Shown: positions 42,996-53,315 of the stretch, piece by piece | How positions within the stretch are numbered: position 1 is the first letter of the stretch | How the letters are laid out: each line of letters opens with the position of its first letter | Source of the DNA: Monarcha castaneiventris obscurior | Taxonomy: Eukaryota > Chordata > Aves > Passeriformes > Monarchidae | Reading direction: 5' to 3' | Assembly (NCBI GenBank): GCA_026261815.1 | Contig: JAMPIT010000361.1 | Span: 186,001-250,000, forward strand | DNA: 64,000 nucleotides | Translations under genes and position numbers: made by a program | The notes under the pieces: model-generated | Told to the model about the DNA's origin: nothing | The model's database searches: none | The model's input: only the letters and a program-made list of their open reading frames with translations

Positions 42996-45646
42996 GGGTG
43001 ATGGCCACTGAACACGACCGACCAACTTTGAAACTGACATAGTTAACAGATACACCTGTCTGGATTGCTCAGTGGCCAGTCACCGCAGAAAAAGTTGGTC
43101 ACATTCAACAGTTAGTGCAAGAACAACTTGAATTAGGTCATATCAAACCTTCACATAGCCCATGGAATACTCCCATTTTTACTATTCAGAAAAAATCTGG
43201 AAAATGGCGACTTTTACATGATCTGAGGGCTGTTAATCAGCAAATGCAACCTATGGGTGCACTTCAACCAAGTTTACCTTCCCCAACTGCTTTACCTAAG
43301 GAATGGGTACTTGATCTTAAAGATTGTTTCTTCACTATTCCTTTACATCCTGATGACACTGCTCGTTTTGCCTTTAGTGTTCCTGGAATCAATAACCAAG
43401 CACCTACAAAAAGGTATGAATGGGTCGTACTCCCACAGGGGATGCGAAATAGCCCTACCATTTGTCAATGGTTTGTAGATTCAGCTCTCGCCCAGTGGCG
43501 CAAGTGTCACCAGGATAAAATTGTTTATCATTATATGGATGACATTCTTATTGCCTCCAAAGAGCCATTGAGCAGCACTGATGAACAAAGTCTTTTAAGT
43601 GAATTGAAATCTTGGGGGTTGAATGTAGCTCCCGAGAAAGTGCAGAGAACAGAACCTTGGTTATATCTTGGCATGCAAGTCACCTTAAGCAGAATACAGC
43701 CTCAAAAATTATCCATCCGAAAGCAGTTACGTACCGTGCAAGAAGTACAACAAGTTGTAAGTGACATTCAGTGGCTGCGCAATTAGGCTGGTATTACTAA
43801 CACTGAGTTAGAACCACTTTATAAGCTCTTGCGTGATGCTTACCGTATTGATGAGCAGGTGGATCTATCCACAGAAGCTACCCAGGCCTTGGCTAATATT
43901 GAATCAAAATTAGCAGCTACTCAGGCATATCGCTATGATCCAACTCTCCCAATTGTGTTGTGTGTACGGGTTTTGCCTACTGAAATTTATGCCATTATAG
44001 GTCAGGAAGACCAGAAGCATAAATTCCTCTTATTAGAATAGATTTTTACCGCTGCACGTTTCTCCAAAACAATTGTTTCCAAATTAGATGCATTAGGTGC
44101 TTTATTGCTAAAAGCCAGAAATCGTGTTCGACATGTATTTGGAATTGATCCTGCTAAGGTTGTGTTACCTATGTTAACTGATCTTGTCATCATGGAATGG
44201 CAGCAGCTGTCAGAATTACTAGCAACAGCATTGTTAGGCCTTGAGATTGACAATCATTATCCAGCTCATCCCTTTTTCGCAACACAGCTGATGTTGATGA
44301 TGAAAACTTTTACCGGCCATACTCCCATTTCGGGAGCAGTCACTGCATTTACAGATGCTAGTGGCAAAAAACAAAAATATGGCTTTTCTGTTTACCTTGA
44401 TGACAAGTGGCAGTCTGTTGTACATAAAGGACCTTCTGTTTCAGTGCAACTGTTAGAACTTGAAGCTGTTATTTTAGTATTTACTGCATTTACTGATGAA
44501 CCCGTAAATATTGTAACTGATTCCGCATACGTTGCCTCTGTTGTTACAAGAATGGAAAATTCTTTTCTTGGTCATGTAGCTAATGCCTTGTTATTGAAAA
44601 AATTTATTGCATTACATAATTTGATATCTAATAGGAAAAATGCCTTTTTCTGTTGCCATGTGAGAAGTCACACTAGTGTAACTAGTCCTTTTACAGAGGG
44701 GAATGCAGTTATCGATGCTGCTGTAAGTGCCAGCGCACAGACGACAAAAGACATGTTTGAGGCTGCTCTTAAATCGCACAAATTTTTCCATCAATCTGCT
44801 CGCGCCCTGCAAGCAGAATTCAATTTGTCTCGTGACAATGCACGTTCAATTATTGCTGCTTGCCCTGATTGTGCCAGGTTGCCTGTTCTGCAAGAACATG
44901 GCACGAATCCTAGAGGCTTAGCTGCTCGTGAGTCCTTTCAGACAGATATTACTGTGTTTCCTCCCTTTGGCCGTCTGAAGCACATACATGTTACTGTCGA
45001 CACATTTAGCAAGGCCATTTGGGCTACGGCTTCTGCTAAAGCCTCTTCTCATGCAACATGTCGCCATTGGTTAGAAGCCTTTGCTGTACTTGGCGTGCCA
45101 TCCATTATTAAAACCGATAACGGACCAAATTACACCAGTGCAGTCTCTAAACAGTTTTTGTCTCGCTGGAATGTTACCTTACAGCATGGTGTTCCGTATA
45201 ATAGCACGGGACAAGCGATTGTCGAGCGCCGACATCAAGACATCAAACGATTACTTGCTGTTTTGAAAAAGGAGGGGGAACTGTCTCTCACCCCCCCAGA
45301 GGTCTTGTCGAAAGCATTACATGTGCTGAATTGGAAGAATCCTGTTTTAGCCAGTAACACCTTGCAAAGCAAATTTCGGACTCCAATACAACAACATTTT
45401 ATGCAGACCCAAAACATGTCGGGATTTCCTGACGGTGTCATGGTTCAAATTTGGGACCCTACAAGTAATCAATGGATAGGCCCTCAACAATTGCTAACCT
45501 GGGGACGTGGATATGCTTGTGTAATTACAGGTGAAAAGACGCCACAGTGGATTCCAGCCAAGTGGGTGAAACCGTGGCTGACAGTCAGCAAGACGCCGCA
45601 AGTAACGAACCGCGCAGAAGACGCAACAGGTGGAGACAACGATTAG
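42996..45646 (+). pseudogene. pol: ERV1 pol (RT, RNase H, integrase), three in-frame stops
   Basis: RT shows SPWNTPIFTIQKKSGKW, LDLKDCFFTIPLHPDD and YMDD at 43532-43543. RNase H shows AFTDASG, LELEAV and VTDSAYVAS. Integrase has the HHCC domain (HKFFHQ...CPDC), DDE residues in FQTDIT, IKTDNGPNY and GQAIVERRHQ, and a C-terminal SNQWIGPQQLL...WIPAKWV domain, ending at TAG 45644-45646. TAG codons at 43040, 43784 and 44039 break the frame. By comparison with ERV2, the first and third replace tryptophans and the second a tyrosine. No frameshift is seen, and all catalytic residues are kept. Confidence 0.92.
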
Positions 45647-46119
45647 ATCCTGTCCGACAGCTACTGTAGTATGTTTTGCAGCGTGTTATTCCCGAAATAC
45701 CTGATGTGACAGAATTGTATGAGATAATATGGACGCTGTGGTTTGAACGCATTGTAGTAGTCACAGAGCCCTCCTGTCAATGCAGGGGCTGGGCCGCTGC
45801 ATATTTGCAGTGTGGCCGCTGTTGGCAGACCTTTTATACTGCTGACATCGAAGGCGGTTTACTTGGGTGTGAAGACTGTAGATACATTCATAATCAGATT
45901 GGAAATTTAAATCTACTTCGACAGTGGCTTCAGCAACCTGAGCTTACATTAGCTCAAGCAACAGCATTATTTGAAGCCACTGATGAACTACAATTAGCCT
46001 TAAGATATATTAATTGTAAACGTTTGTGTGCTCAAGCTGCTATTATAACGCAGACAGTAGTAATTGAATCTTATTATATGCAGCAGTGTAGTGAACAGAG
46101 CTATGATGATGATGTGTAA
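45535..46119 (+). pseudogene. ERV1 accessory frame between pol and env (unrecognised)
   Basis: This frame overlaps the 3' end of pol in another frame and the first 17 bp of env. It opens after TGA 45532-45534 and is closed once by TAG 45667-45669. Before the TAG is an arginine-rich stretch, PRRRRNRWRQR (45610-45642), like the RNA-binding/nuclear-import motifs of complex-retrovirus export proteins (Rec, Rev). After it come a Trp/Leu-rich segment and paired cysteines CGRC and CEDC 15 residues apart, a zinc-ribbon-like spacing, plus CQC and a later CKRLC. There is no ATG near the start, so a spliced message is likely; TATGTTTTGCAG ending at 45681 is a good acceptor. Function unknown. Confidence 0.5.
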
Positions 46120-47407
46120 ATATTTGCTCCTTTTCATTGTATTCTCCTGTGTTGTAACATTTAAGTTGGATGATCGACGCAATTTCTGGCTCACATGGGC
46201 AAACCTCACAGGGACAACCGATTTTTGTTTGCATTTATCTGCAGCCACTGATCCATTTAGAACATGTTTAATTGGCATACCTGGCTTTGATCCGGCTGCT
46301 TTTTCCACATATTCCACAGCAAATTGTTTACATGCCAGAAATGTGAGTCACTGTACAGCTTTACTTCTGTACGGGCTAAACAAAGCTTTGCCATGGGATC
46401 CGTAAGAACTGACCCTGCTAGGCAGCCGCCGTCTTCAACAACATAAATCTGAGCGTAAGACAGGCTGTGTAGACTTTGGCCACTGGAACCTAACAGGTCG
46501 AACATTATTCTACCTTACGCCAAAGCGCTCTCCTTATTGGAACAGCTCTTATATGTGCGGTCACAAGCCATATGGCTGGAGAAAAGGACAGCGAGCTATT
46601 GTTGTTAACAAAACAGCATGGGCATTACCACCTGGCATTTTCTTAATACGCGGGGATCGAGCATGGCAAGGCATCCCAAGGTATGCTCAAGGTGGTCCTT
46701 GTTATTTTGGCTCCTTAACCATGCTTTTGCCCAACAGTACGACAATTAAACAAATACAGACTAGTAGCACTCAGACACGCACTATTAGAGATGTTTCAAC
46801 ATTAAGCTCTGATTGCAATGATGAAGTTGGCTTATGGAGTCATACTGCTCGCTTTTTTAGCTCTCTTGACCCAATGTTTGGCACAGCACATGCCTTAACA
46901 ACACTAGAGCATCTTGCTTGCTGGGTAGCAAAGCAAGCCAATGTCACTACAGCCATATTATCGCAAATGTCACAAGATCTTGACAGCATACGCCAGGCAG
47001 TATTACAAAATAGGGCCGCCATAGACTACCTGTTGTTAGCACAAGGACAGGGGTGTGAGGACATACAAGGCATGTGTTGTTTTAACATTTCCGACCACAG
47101 TGATTCTATTCATAAGCAGTTACAATGGCTCAAAGATCATACAAAGAAGATCACAGTCAATCACAATCCATTGGATGATTGGCTTCTGTCCCTGGGACTA
47201 ACGCCATGGGTAAAAGAAATTGTAAAAACTGTCATGTTAGTCATTTCTGTTATTTTAGTAGTATGCTTATTTGGACCTTGTCTTTTTAGCATTGTTTCCT
47301 CCAGAATGACCAAGCTTGCTGAAACTGTTTTTGAAATCAGAGGGGGAGATGTCGGGGCCTTTGTGGGTGCAATCAGCCTGCAGCCTATGTACAGAAAACT
47401 ATTGTGA
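46103..47407 (+). pseudogene. env: ERV1 env, one in-frame stop
   Basis: The frame starts at the first of four consecutive ATGs (46103), followed by CKYLLLFIVFSCVVTF, a signal peptide. A TAA at 46403-46405 interrupts the surface subunit at about residue 101; beyond it the same frame stays open. The transmembrane subunit shows a leucine-rich heptad region, an immunosuppressive-domain-like stretch ending in CEDIQGMCC (a CX6CC motif) and a membrane anchor MLVISVILVVCLFGPC. CX6CC marks a gamma/type-D Env, as in some betaretroviruses. The last 19 codons lie in the 3' LTR. No clear furin site was found; QTRTIR at about 46770 is the nearest basic segment. The surface subunit is short. Confidence 0.85.
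47338..47349 (+). promoter_or_regulatory. ERV1 polypurine tract
   Basis: CAGAGGGGGAGA lies directly before the 3' LTR, the expected plus-strand primer. It also codes for the end of Env. Confidence 0.85.
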
Positions 47408-47759
47408 CTGCAAGTACTGGTACGTGCAGCTTCTCAAGGGCAGTTCGCCCTTGAGAAAAGTAAGATGGTAAACAAGGCTATAAATCGCACGAAGGAATGC
47501 ACAGTTTAGAGGAGCTGGACATCTGGAGAGGCACTCTTCTGATAAGAAAATACCTAGTTCCCTGCGTTATACCTAACCAATCAGGAGTGTTGTAACATTT
47601 GCGGGGCTGGACATGTAGCTAAATGAACCAATGTAATGTAATCACGTAGTGCAAGGCTTTTGAGTGATTTTATAGAAAAGTAGCAAGGAAACAGAGAATA
47701 AAGGTCTCAGTTCCAAATCATATTGATTTGCTGTCTGATTCCTGCCTCTACCCTCATCA
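47350..47759 (+). repeat. ERV1 3' LTR
   Basis: 410 bp, TGTCGGGGCC...CCCTCATCA. Matches the 5' LTR except four interior substitutions and three in the last five bases. AATAAA at 47697-47702. Confidence 0.92.
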
Positions 47760-47765
47760 TCTTCA

Positions 47766-47994
47766 GTCACAAGGGTCCCCTTGGATCCCCAGTGTCACAA
47801 TGGCCCCTTGGCTCCATGTGGCCACTCTGTGTCACAATGGCTCATGGTTCCATGAGCTTTCATACTGTCAACAATGGTCTCCTTGGTTCCACAGTGTCAC
47901 CATGGATCCTTGGATCTGCACTATGACAATGGATCACTGGTTCCATGTGGCCCCACAGTGTCACTGTTGACTCCATGGTTCTGTGAGGCTCCGC
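47766..47994 (-). repeat. Minisatellite array (reverse), right flank of ERV1
   Basis: Continues the array cut by ERV1, with GTCACAAGGGTCCCCTTGG directly after the target duplication, matching the reverse complement of 33590-33610. Confidence 0.85.
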
Positions 47995-48347
47995 TGTCAC
48001 CAAATCTCCGAAATATCAGCATAAGACACCTTAGCACTAATTTGGTGTTAAAGAGGGTATCATTTATTCAGGCCTGAGGTCCAGCAGGGGATAACTCCTA
48101 ACCATATGTGGAACAGAGATTCTACAAGTGTGTTGCTCACAGAGTCGCTACGTGCGTATTACAATTTCTCCATCTCCTTAAAACCAACACCAAGTTCCCA
48201 GACTGAGTTGTTCTTCTATCACAGCACCTGTGACCCAGAAGTCTTCTTCTCTTCAGACTGTCCTCCCTGGGAAAGCAGCCCCTGCATGCCTTGTTTCTCT
48301 GCTAAAAGTTCACAGGAACAGTAAAAATTGAATTAACCCTTTTGGTA
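47995..48347 (-). mobile_element. LTR-like fragment, minus strand
   Basis: The plus strand starts TGTCACCAAATC against minisatellite and has TTTATT (minus AATAAA) at 48063-48068, as expected for the 3' part of a minus-strand LTR. The right edge, near 48347, is joined to a truncated segment B, and no target duplication is seen. The family is not identified. Confidence 0.45.
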
Positions 48348-49218
48348 TTGAGCCCAAGGCTTTGTGTGCCCAGGCAGAGGCAGGCAGGACGCAGAGCTGC
48401 CAGCAAAGGAAGGGGCCAGCGAGCTGGGGCGGCCGGGGGGATGACGACAGCCTGCAGGGACAGAGGCACAGGGCAGGGACACCGTGGCACAGCCTGGGCT
48501 GGAGAGGGCACAGGGATGGGCAGCAGCTGCAAGGCCCTGCCAGAGCCAACTTGTGCAGCACTTTGGCCACGGCTGCTGGCCCTGGGCCTGAGGCCAGCAG
48601 GAGACAAGTGACCCTTGCAGCCCTGGGGCCTCAGTGCCTCCTTGGCCCTGCTCAGCAGCCTGGCAGGGGCCGCCCCATGGTGCTGCCCTTGGCATTGCAC
48701 ATCCCCACATCCCAGTGCCCCGGGAAGAGCCCTGAGCACTGAGGGAGGGACAGGATGTGCCTTGCCAGGGGCTGGGGCTCAGGCCTTGGCCCTTTGCATT
48801 CCTCAAACACATCCAGCTTTGCTCAGCATCAGAGACACCTTTCCCTTGTGTGTTCCCCCCTGTCATCACTGCCTCCAGTGTTCTGCTCTGACTGGAACCT
48901 GGGGACACTTTCTCACTCGTGTCCCTCTGTGGGACCCATTAAAACTTCAAGAAACGTTAGAGTTTTATTCTGACTTTGACTTCTTGAGAAGTTTTTTGAA
49001 GACACTCTCAGGGACTGAGTCTGATGTAAACAACACCAAAGCCCTGAGAGGGTCATTAAAGTCCTTGTGCTGTGTCTGTGCTTCTGTGCTGGGCCAGGCT
49101 CATGGCACAGAGGGAGCTCCCAAGCTCCTGGACACCAAGAAGAGCTCCAAAGAGGCAGCTCTGATGAGCAGCAGCTCCTCTGTAGAGCCCAGCAGAGGAG
49201 TGAAGCAGATGGTGGCTT
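48348..49218 (-). repeat. Low-copy segment B, inverted partial copy
   Basis: Reverse complement of about 25229-26100; the part beyond CACACAAAGCCTTGGGC is missing. It lies in the right arm of the inverted repeat. Confidence 0.78.
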
Positions 49219-49479
49219 AAGGCACACTGCTGGCTCATGTCCAGCCTGCTGTCCATCAGTGGCCCAGGTCCCTTTCTGCCTGGCCGCTGTCCAGCCACTC
49301 TGTCCCCAGCCTGTAGCACTGCAGGGGTTGTTGTGACCAAAGTGCAGGACCTGGCACTTGGTCTTGTTAAATCTCACATTGTTGGATTTGGCCCCTGGAT
49401 CCAGCCTGTCCAGGTCCCTGTGCAGAGCCCTCCTACCCTCCAGCAGATCCACACTCGCTCACAGCTTGATGCCAGCATG
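49219..49479 (-). mobile_element. CR1 fragment, minus strand
   Basis: Inverted partner of 24966-25228 with the same truncation points against segment B and minisatellite. Confidence 0.8.
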
Positions 49480-50225
49480 GTTCCATGAGTCCGTGGAGTG
49501 TCACAATGATCTCGGTGATTCCAGGAGGCTCCATAGTGTCACAATGTCCCTGGATTCCTTGGGCCCCCCAGTGTCACAATGGCCCTTTGGTTCCCTGGGC
49601 CCTGCAGTGTCACAATGGATCCTTGGTTCCATGAGGTCTCACAGTGCAGCAATGGTCTCCTTGGTTCCACAGTGTTACCGTGGCCTCTTGCTGCCATGGG
49701 GCACTACGGTGTCAAAATTGTTTCCTTCATTCAATGAGTCCCTGCAGAGTAACAACGGCCCCTTGGCTATACGAGGTCCTGCAGGGTCACCATGGTCTCC
49801 GTGGTTCCGTGAGGCCCCACAGAGTAACGCTGAACTCCTTGCTTCCATGGGGCCCTGCAGTATCGTGATGGCCCCATGGCTACACGAGGCCACTCAGTGT
49901 CACAAGGGTCTTCTTGATTCCATGAGGCCCCACAGTGTTACAATGGACTCCTTGGTGGCACAGTGTCACAATGGAGCCCTGGTTACACAAGATCCTGCAA
50001 TGTCCCAATGGCCCCTTGTTTCCATGGGGCACCACAGTGTCCAAATTGTTTCCTTAGTGCCATGAGTCCCTGCAGTGTAACAATGTCCCCTTGGTTCCAT
50101 TGGGCCCTGGAATCTCACAAGGGTGTCCTTGGCTCTGCACTGTCAAAATGGCCCCTGGGTTCAACAAGGCCCCACAGTGTCACAATGGCCCCTTGCTTTC
50201 CCAGGGCCCTGCAGTGTCACAGCCA
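49480..50225 (-). repeat. Minisatellite array (reverse), inverted-repeat arm
   Basis: Reverse complement of 24235-24965, unit by unit. Confidence 0.85.
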
Positions 50226-50815
50226 TCACAGAATCACAGAAACAACAAGGTTGGAAAAGACCTTTGAAATCCAACGAAAATTTGGGAAAAATCCAACAAT
50301 GTGAAGTTCAACAAGACCAAGTGCCAGGCCCTGCACTTTGGCCACAACAACCCCTGCAGCGCTACAGGCTGGGGACAGAGTGGCTGGACAGCGGCCAGGC
50401 AGAAAGGGAACTGGGGCACTGATGGACAGCAGGCTGGACATGAGCCAGCAGTGTGCCCATGTGGCCAAGAAGGCCAATGGCACCTGGCCTGGATCAGGAA
50501 TGGTGTGGCCAGCAGGACCAGGGCAGGGATTCTTCCCCTGGACTAAGCACTTGTGAGCCCACACCTCGAGTGCTGTGACCAGTTCAGGGCCCCCCAATTT
50601 AGGAAGGACATTGAGGGGCTGGAGTGTGTCCAGAGAAGGGCAACAAGGCTGGTGAGGGGTCTGGAACACAAGTGCTCTGAGGAGCGGCTCAGGGAGCTGG
50701 GGTTGTTTATCCTGGAGGAGGCTCAGGGGACACAAGGAGATGTTAGGGCACAGGTTGGACTTGATGATCTCCAAGGTCTTTTCCAGCCTGGTTGATTCTG
50801 GGATTCTCTGAAACC
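50226..50815 (+). mobile_element. CR1 composite at the duplication junction
   Basis: A minus-strand CR1 terminus (CACAGAATCACAGAAACAAC) is joined near 50290 to a plus-strand CR1 RT C-terminal region ([25 protein letters not shown]) and 3' end at about 50813. From about 50370 on it matches 8540-8975 of the full CR1. Here the inverted copy (leftwards) and the direct copy of the receptor unit (rightwards) meet. Confidence 0.78.
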
Positions 50816-52346
50816 GCACTTGAAGCAGCTGCAGGATGAGCCCTGGGCCTCCTCTTCAGAAGGTCCAGCAGCCCCTGGCCCTCAGCTTCTCCACACAGGC
50901 CCCAAAGCCCCTCCTGTCAGTCCTGCAGAGCCTCTCCAGCTCCTCCTCGCTGGCCCACAACAGGGAGCCCCACACCCAGACACAGCAGCCCAGATGTGCC
51001 CCCCGGCCTGTGGTGCCTCTGGCAAGGGAACAGCACGAGGCACTGCAGGGCCCTGCAGACAATTCCTGAAGCACTTGAGGGATGATCCTGATCCCCAAGG
51101 GACGTTCCCATGGTGCCAAGGCAGGAACTGAAATGGGGAGTGGGGCCAGAGAGGAAAGGGCAATCAGGGATGGGCTGTTTGCAGGGGAGGGGACAGGGAT
51201 GGGCAGGAAGAAGAAATGTGGAGCAAGAAAGAGGAAAGAAAGCAAAGGTGAAGCAAAGGAAATGCTGAGGGCTGTTTGGGGGTGGCTGCCAGGCAGCCCT
51301 GGCTCTGAGCAACAACGTCTGCAGTGGGACAGCAAACTCCCAGCTCATGGAACAAACTTTCTGGCTGACTTCAGAGGCCACGAGCAAGCTGAGTGGTTTC
51401 CCTGCCCTCCCACAGCCCTTGCTGGCCCCAGGGGCTGATGGCATTTGTGCTCACTCAGCTTCATCTCCCCACAGCAACAGCGTGGGGGTGCTGAGGCCTG
51501 GGCTGTGCAATGCAAACAGGGGCTCCTGAGGCAGTGCTGCCGTGTCTCTGCCTGCAAGGATGCAGCCCCTCTCTGAGCTGGGGAGAGGCCAGGGCTGCAC
51601 GGGGGGGATGTTGCTGGCAGCTGCATGAGGCCGCTCTGGGACGCTGCCCTGGGCTGTCCAGCGCAGGGGGGATGGATCAGCCCCTGCTCTGCTGCTCCTT
51701 CCCGGCTCCCCCAGGGACCTTGCAGAGCACCAGCCATGCTGTTTGCCCCCACCCTGCCCACGGCCACCCTGGGGCTGCTCACGGGGCTTTTCTCTGCTCA
51801 GCACTGGCCTGGGCGTGTTCTTGAGAGAGCAAGGAGCCTCGAGCCCCCAGGCCCTGCCCTGAGGCGTCAGCGCTGCCCCAGCAGTGCCCATGGCCTGGCC
51901 CTGCTGCAGCCCCAGCACTGCCAGCCCAGGGCTGGAAGCCAGCCCGAGAGCACTCAGGCCCTGCAGCAACACGAGGGCCAGGAGGGCAGCGGGGCAGTGC
52001 CACGGGAGCAGCACTGGCAACACCAAGGGCTGCTGCTCCTGGGCACAGCTGCTGGGCCAGCCCTGATCTGCCCCCAGCTCTGCACACAGACATTGCTGCT
52101 GCAGCTCCAGAGAGGGGAACTAAAGGGGGATCTCTGCTGGAAACTTTGCTGGCAGATCCTTTAGTTCATTTCAAGCCCCTGAAAGCACAGCTCATCACTG
52201 ACACAGTCTGGGGCCTCAGCCAAGGTGGAGAGAAACAAAATGAGAAATGGAAGAAATATTGTCCTTTCTTTGTGGACAACAATAAGTAACTAAAAAGAAA
52301 GAAAATAACCCAAGAACTAAACCAACAAGAAGTATTAAAGACAACT
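50816..52346. other. Olfactory receptor unit, downstream flank (copy 2)
   Basis: Collinear with 8976-10491, with small indels (for example GCCTGG missing near 51830). No gene recognised. Confidence 0.6.
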
Positions 52347-52352
52347 TTTATT
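52347..52352 (-). terminator. Polyadenylation signal of receptor 2
   Basis: AATAAA on the minus strand about 37 bp beyond the stop codon, in the same context as in copy 1. Confidence 0.5.
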
Positions 52353-52388
52353 ACAAGCGATTTGCAGAAACTGGCAACCAGTTTAATG

Positions 52389-53315
52389 TTAGTGAAACCA
52401 TGCAGTCATCACTGTCCGCAGGGCAGCCTTGAGCTCCTGGTTCCTCAGGCTGTAGATGAGGGGGTTCAGGGCTGGAGGCACCACCGAGTACAGAACTGAC
52501 AGGGCCAGATCCAGGGATGGGGACGAGATGGAGGGGGGCTTCAGGTAGGCAAATGTGGCAGCGCTGAGGAACAGGGAGACCACGGCCAGGTGAGGGAGGC
52601 ACGTGGAAAAGGCTTTGTGCCGTCCCTGCTCAGAGGGGATCCTCAGCACAACCCTGAAGATCTGCACATAGGAGAAAACAATGAACAAAAAACATCCCAA
52701 AAATATAAAAGCACTAACTACAATAAGCTCAAGCTCCCAGAGGTAGGATTTGGAGCAGGAGAGCTTGAGGAAGTGTGGGATTTCACAGAAGAGCTGGCCC
52801 AGGGCATTGCCCTGGCACAGGGGCAGGGAAAATGTATTGGCTGTGTGCAGCAGAGCATAGAGAAAGGCACTGGCCCAGGCAGCTGCTGCCATGTGGGCAC
52901 AAGCTCTGCTGCCCAGGAGGGTCCCATAGTGCAGGGGTTTGCAGATGGACACGTAGCGGTCGTAGCACATGATGGTCAGGAGGGAAAACTCTGCTGAGAT
53001 GAAGAACATAAAGAAAAAGAGCTGTGCAGCACATGCTGAGTAGGAGATGTGCCTGGTGCCCCAGAGGGAATTGTGCATGGCTTTGGGGACAGTGGTGCAG
53101 ATGCAGCCCAGGTCAGTGAGGGCCAGGTTGAGCAGGAAGAAGAACATGGGGGTGTGCAGGTGCTGGCCGCAGGCTACGGCGCTGATGATGAGGCCGTTGC
53201 CCAGGAGGGCAGCCAGGGAGATGCCCAGCAAGAGGCAGAAGTGCAGGAGCTGCAGCTGCCGCGTGTCTGCCAATGCCAGCAGGAGGAAGTGGCTGATGGA
53301 GCTGCTGTTGGACAT
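52389..53315 (-). CDS. Olfactory receptor, OR14-like (copy 2), intact
   Basis: A 308-residue intronless frame, two residues shorter at the C-terminus than copy 1. It keeps GN in TM1, LHTPMFFFLLNLALTDL, MCYDRYVSICKPLHY, KAFSTCLPHL and PPALNPLIYSLRN. Start chosen at MSNSSSISHF; the open frame continues to 53405 without receptor similarity. Relative to copy 1, residues 1-71 are identical. Substitutions are at 72, 86, 94, 153, 175, 181, 182, 189, 191, 193, 196, 200, 201, 204, 205, 206, 210, 250, 252, 254, 271, 299, 302, 305 and 308. The cluster at 181-210 covers extracellular loop 2 and TM5, part of the ligand pocket in this family. It probably detects a different odorant range; no ligand can be named. 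Confidence 0.92.
   Translation of the reverse strand: MSNSSSISHFLLLALADTRQLQLLHFCLLLGISLAALLGNGLIISAVACGQHLHTPMFFFLLNLALTDLGCICTTVPKAMHNSLWGTRHISYSACAAQLFFFMFFISAEFSLLTIMCYDRYVSICKPLHYGTLLGSRACAHMAAAAWASAFLYALLHTANTFSLPLCQGNALGQLFCEIPHFLKLSCSKSYLWELELIVVSAFIFLGCFLFIVFSYVQIFRVVLRIPSEQGRHKAFSTCLPHLAVVSLFLSAATFAYLKPPSISSPSLDLALSVLYSVVPPALNPLIYSLRNQELKAALRTVMTAWFH

Larger units (their letters stand above)
42129..43001 (+). pseudogene. pro: ERV1 dUTPase-protease (pro), one in-frame stop
   Basis: This is the -1 frame relative to gag. dUTPase motifs are visible: LGRSSASQVG, GVIDSDYVGVIY and GSKVAQLVPF. The protease follows with active-site loop MLDTGSDIT (LDTGSD at 42741-42758). A TAA at 42924-42926 interrupts just before FGRDVLSQW, the usual protease C-terminal GRD block, and the frame then ends naturally at TGA 42999-43001. 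The related ERV2 copy has a glutamate at the place of the stop. A dUTPase fused to protease keeps viral dUTP low and is typical of betaretroviruses. Confidence 0.87.
39548..47759 (+). mobile_element. ERV1: nearly complete class II provirus
   Basis: Order: LTR, tRNA-Trp PBS, gag, dUTPase-protease, pol, accessory frame, env, PPT, LTR, flanked by TCTTCA on both sides (39542-39547, 47760-47765). gag, pro and pol occupy three frames related by two -1 shifts, and the dUTPase in pro is betaretrovirus-like, while the PBS matches that of avian leukosis-type viruses. The LTRs, both 410 bp, differ at 7 positions by eye (about 1.7%), so insertion is fairly recent. Every gene is closed by at least one in-frame stop, but I found no frameshifting indel. 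This copy is not capable of making full proteins. Confidence 0.93.
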
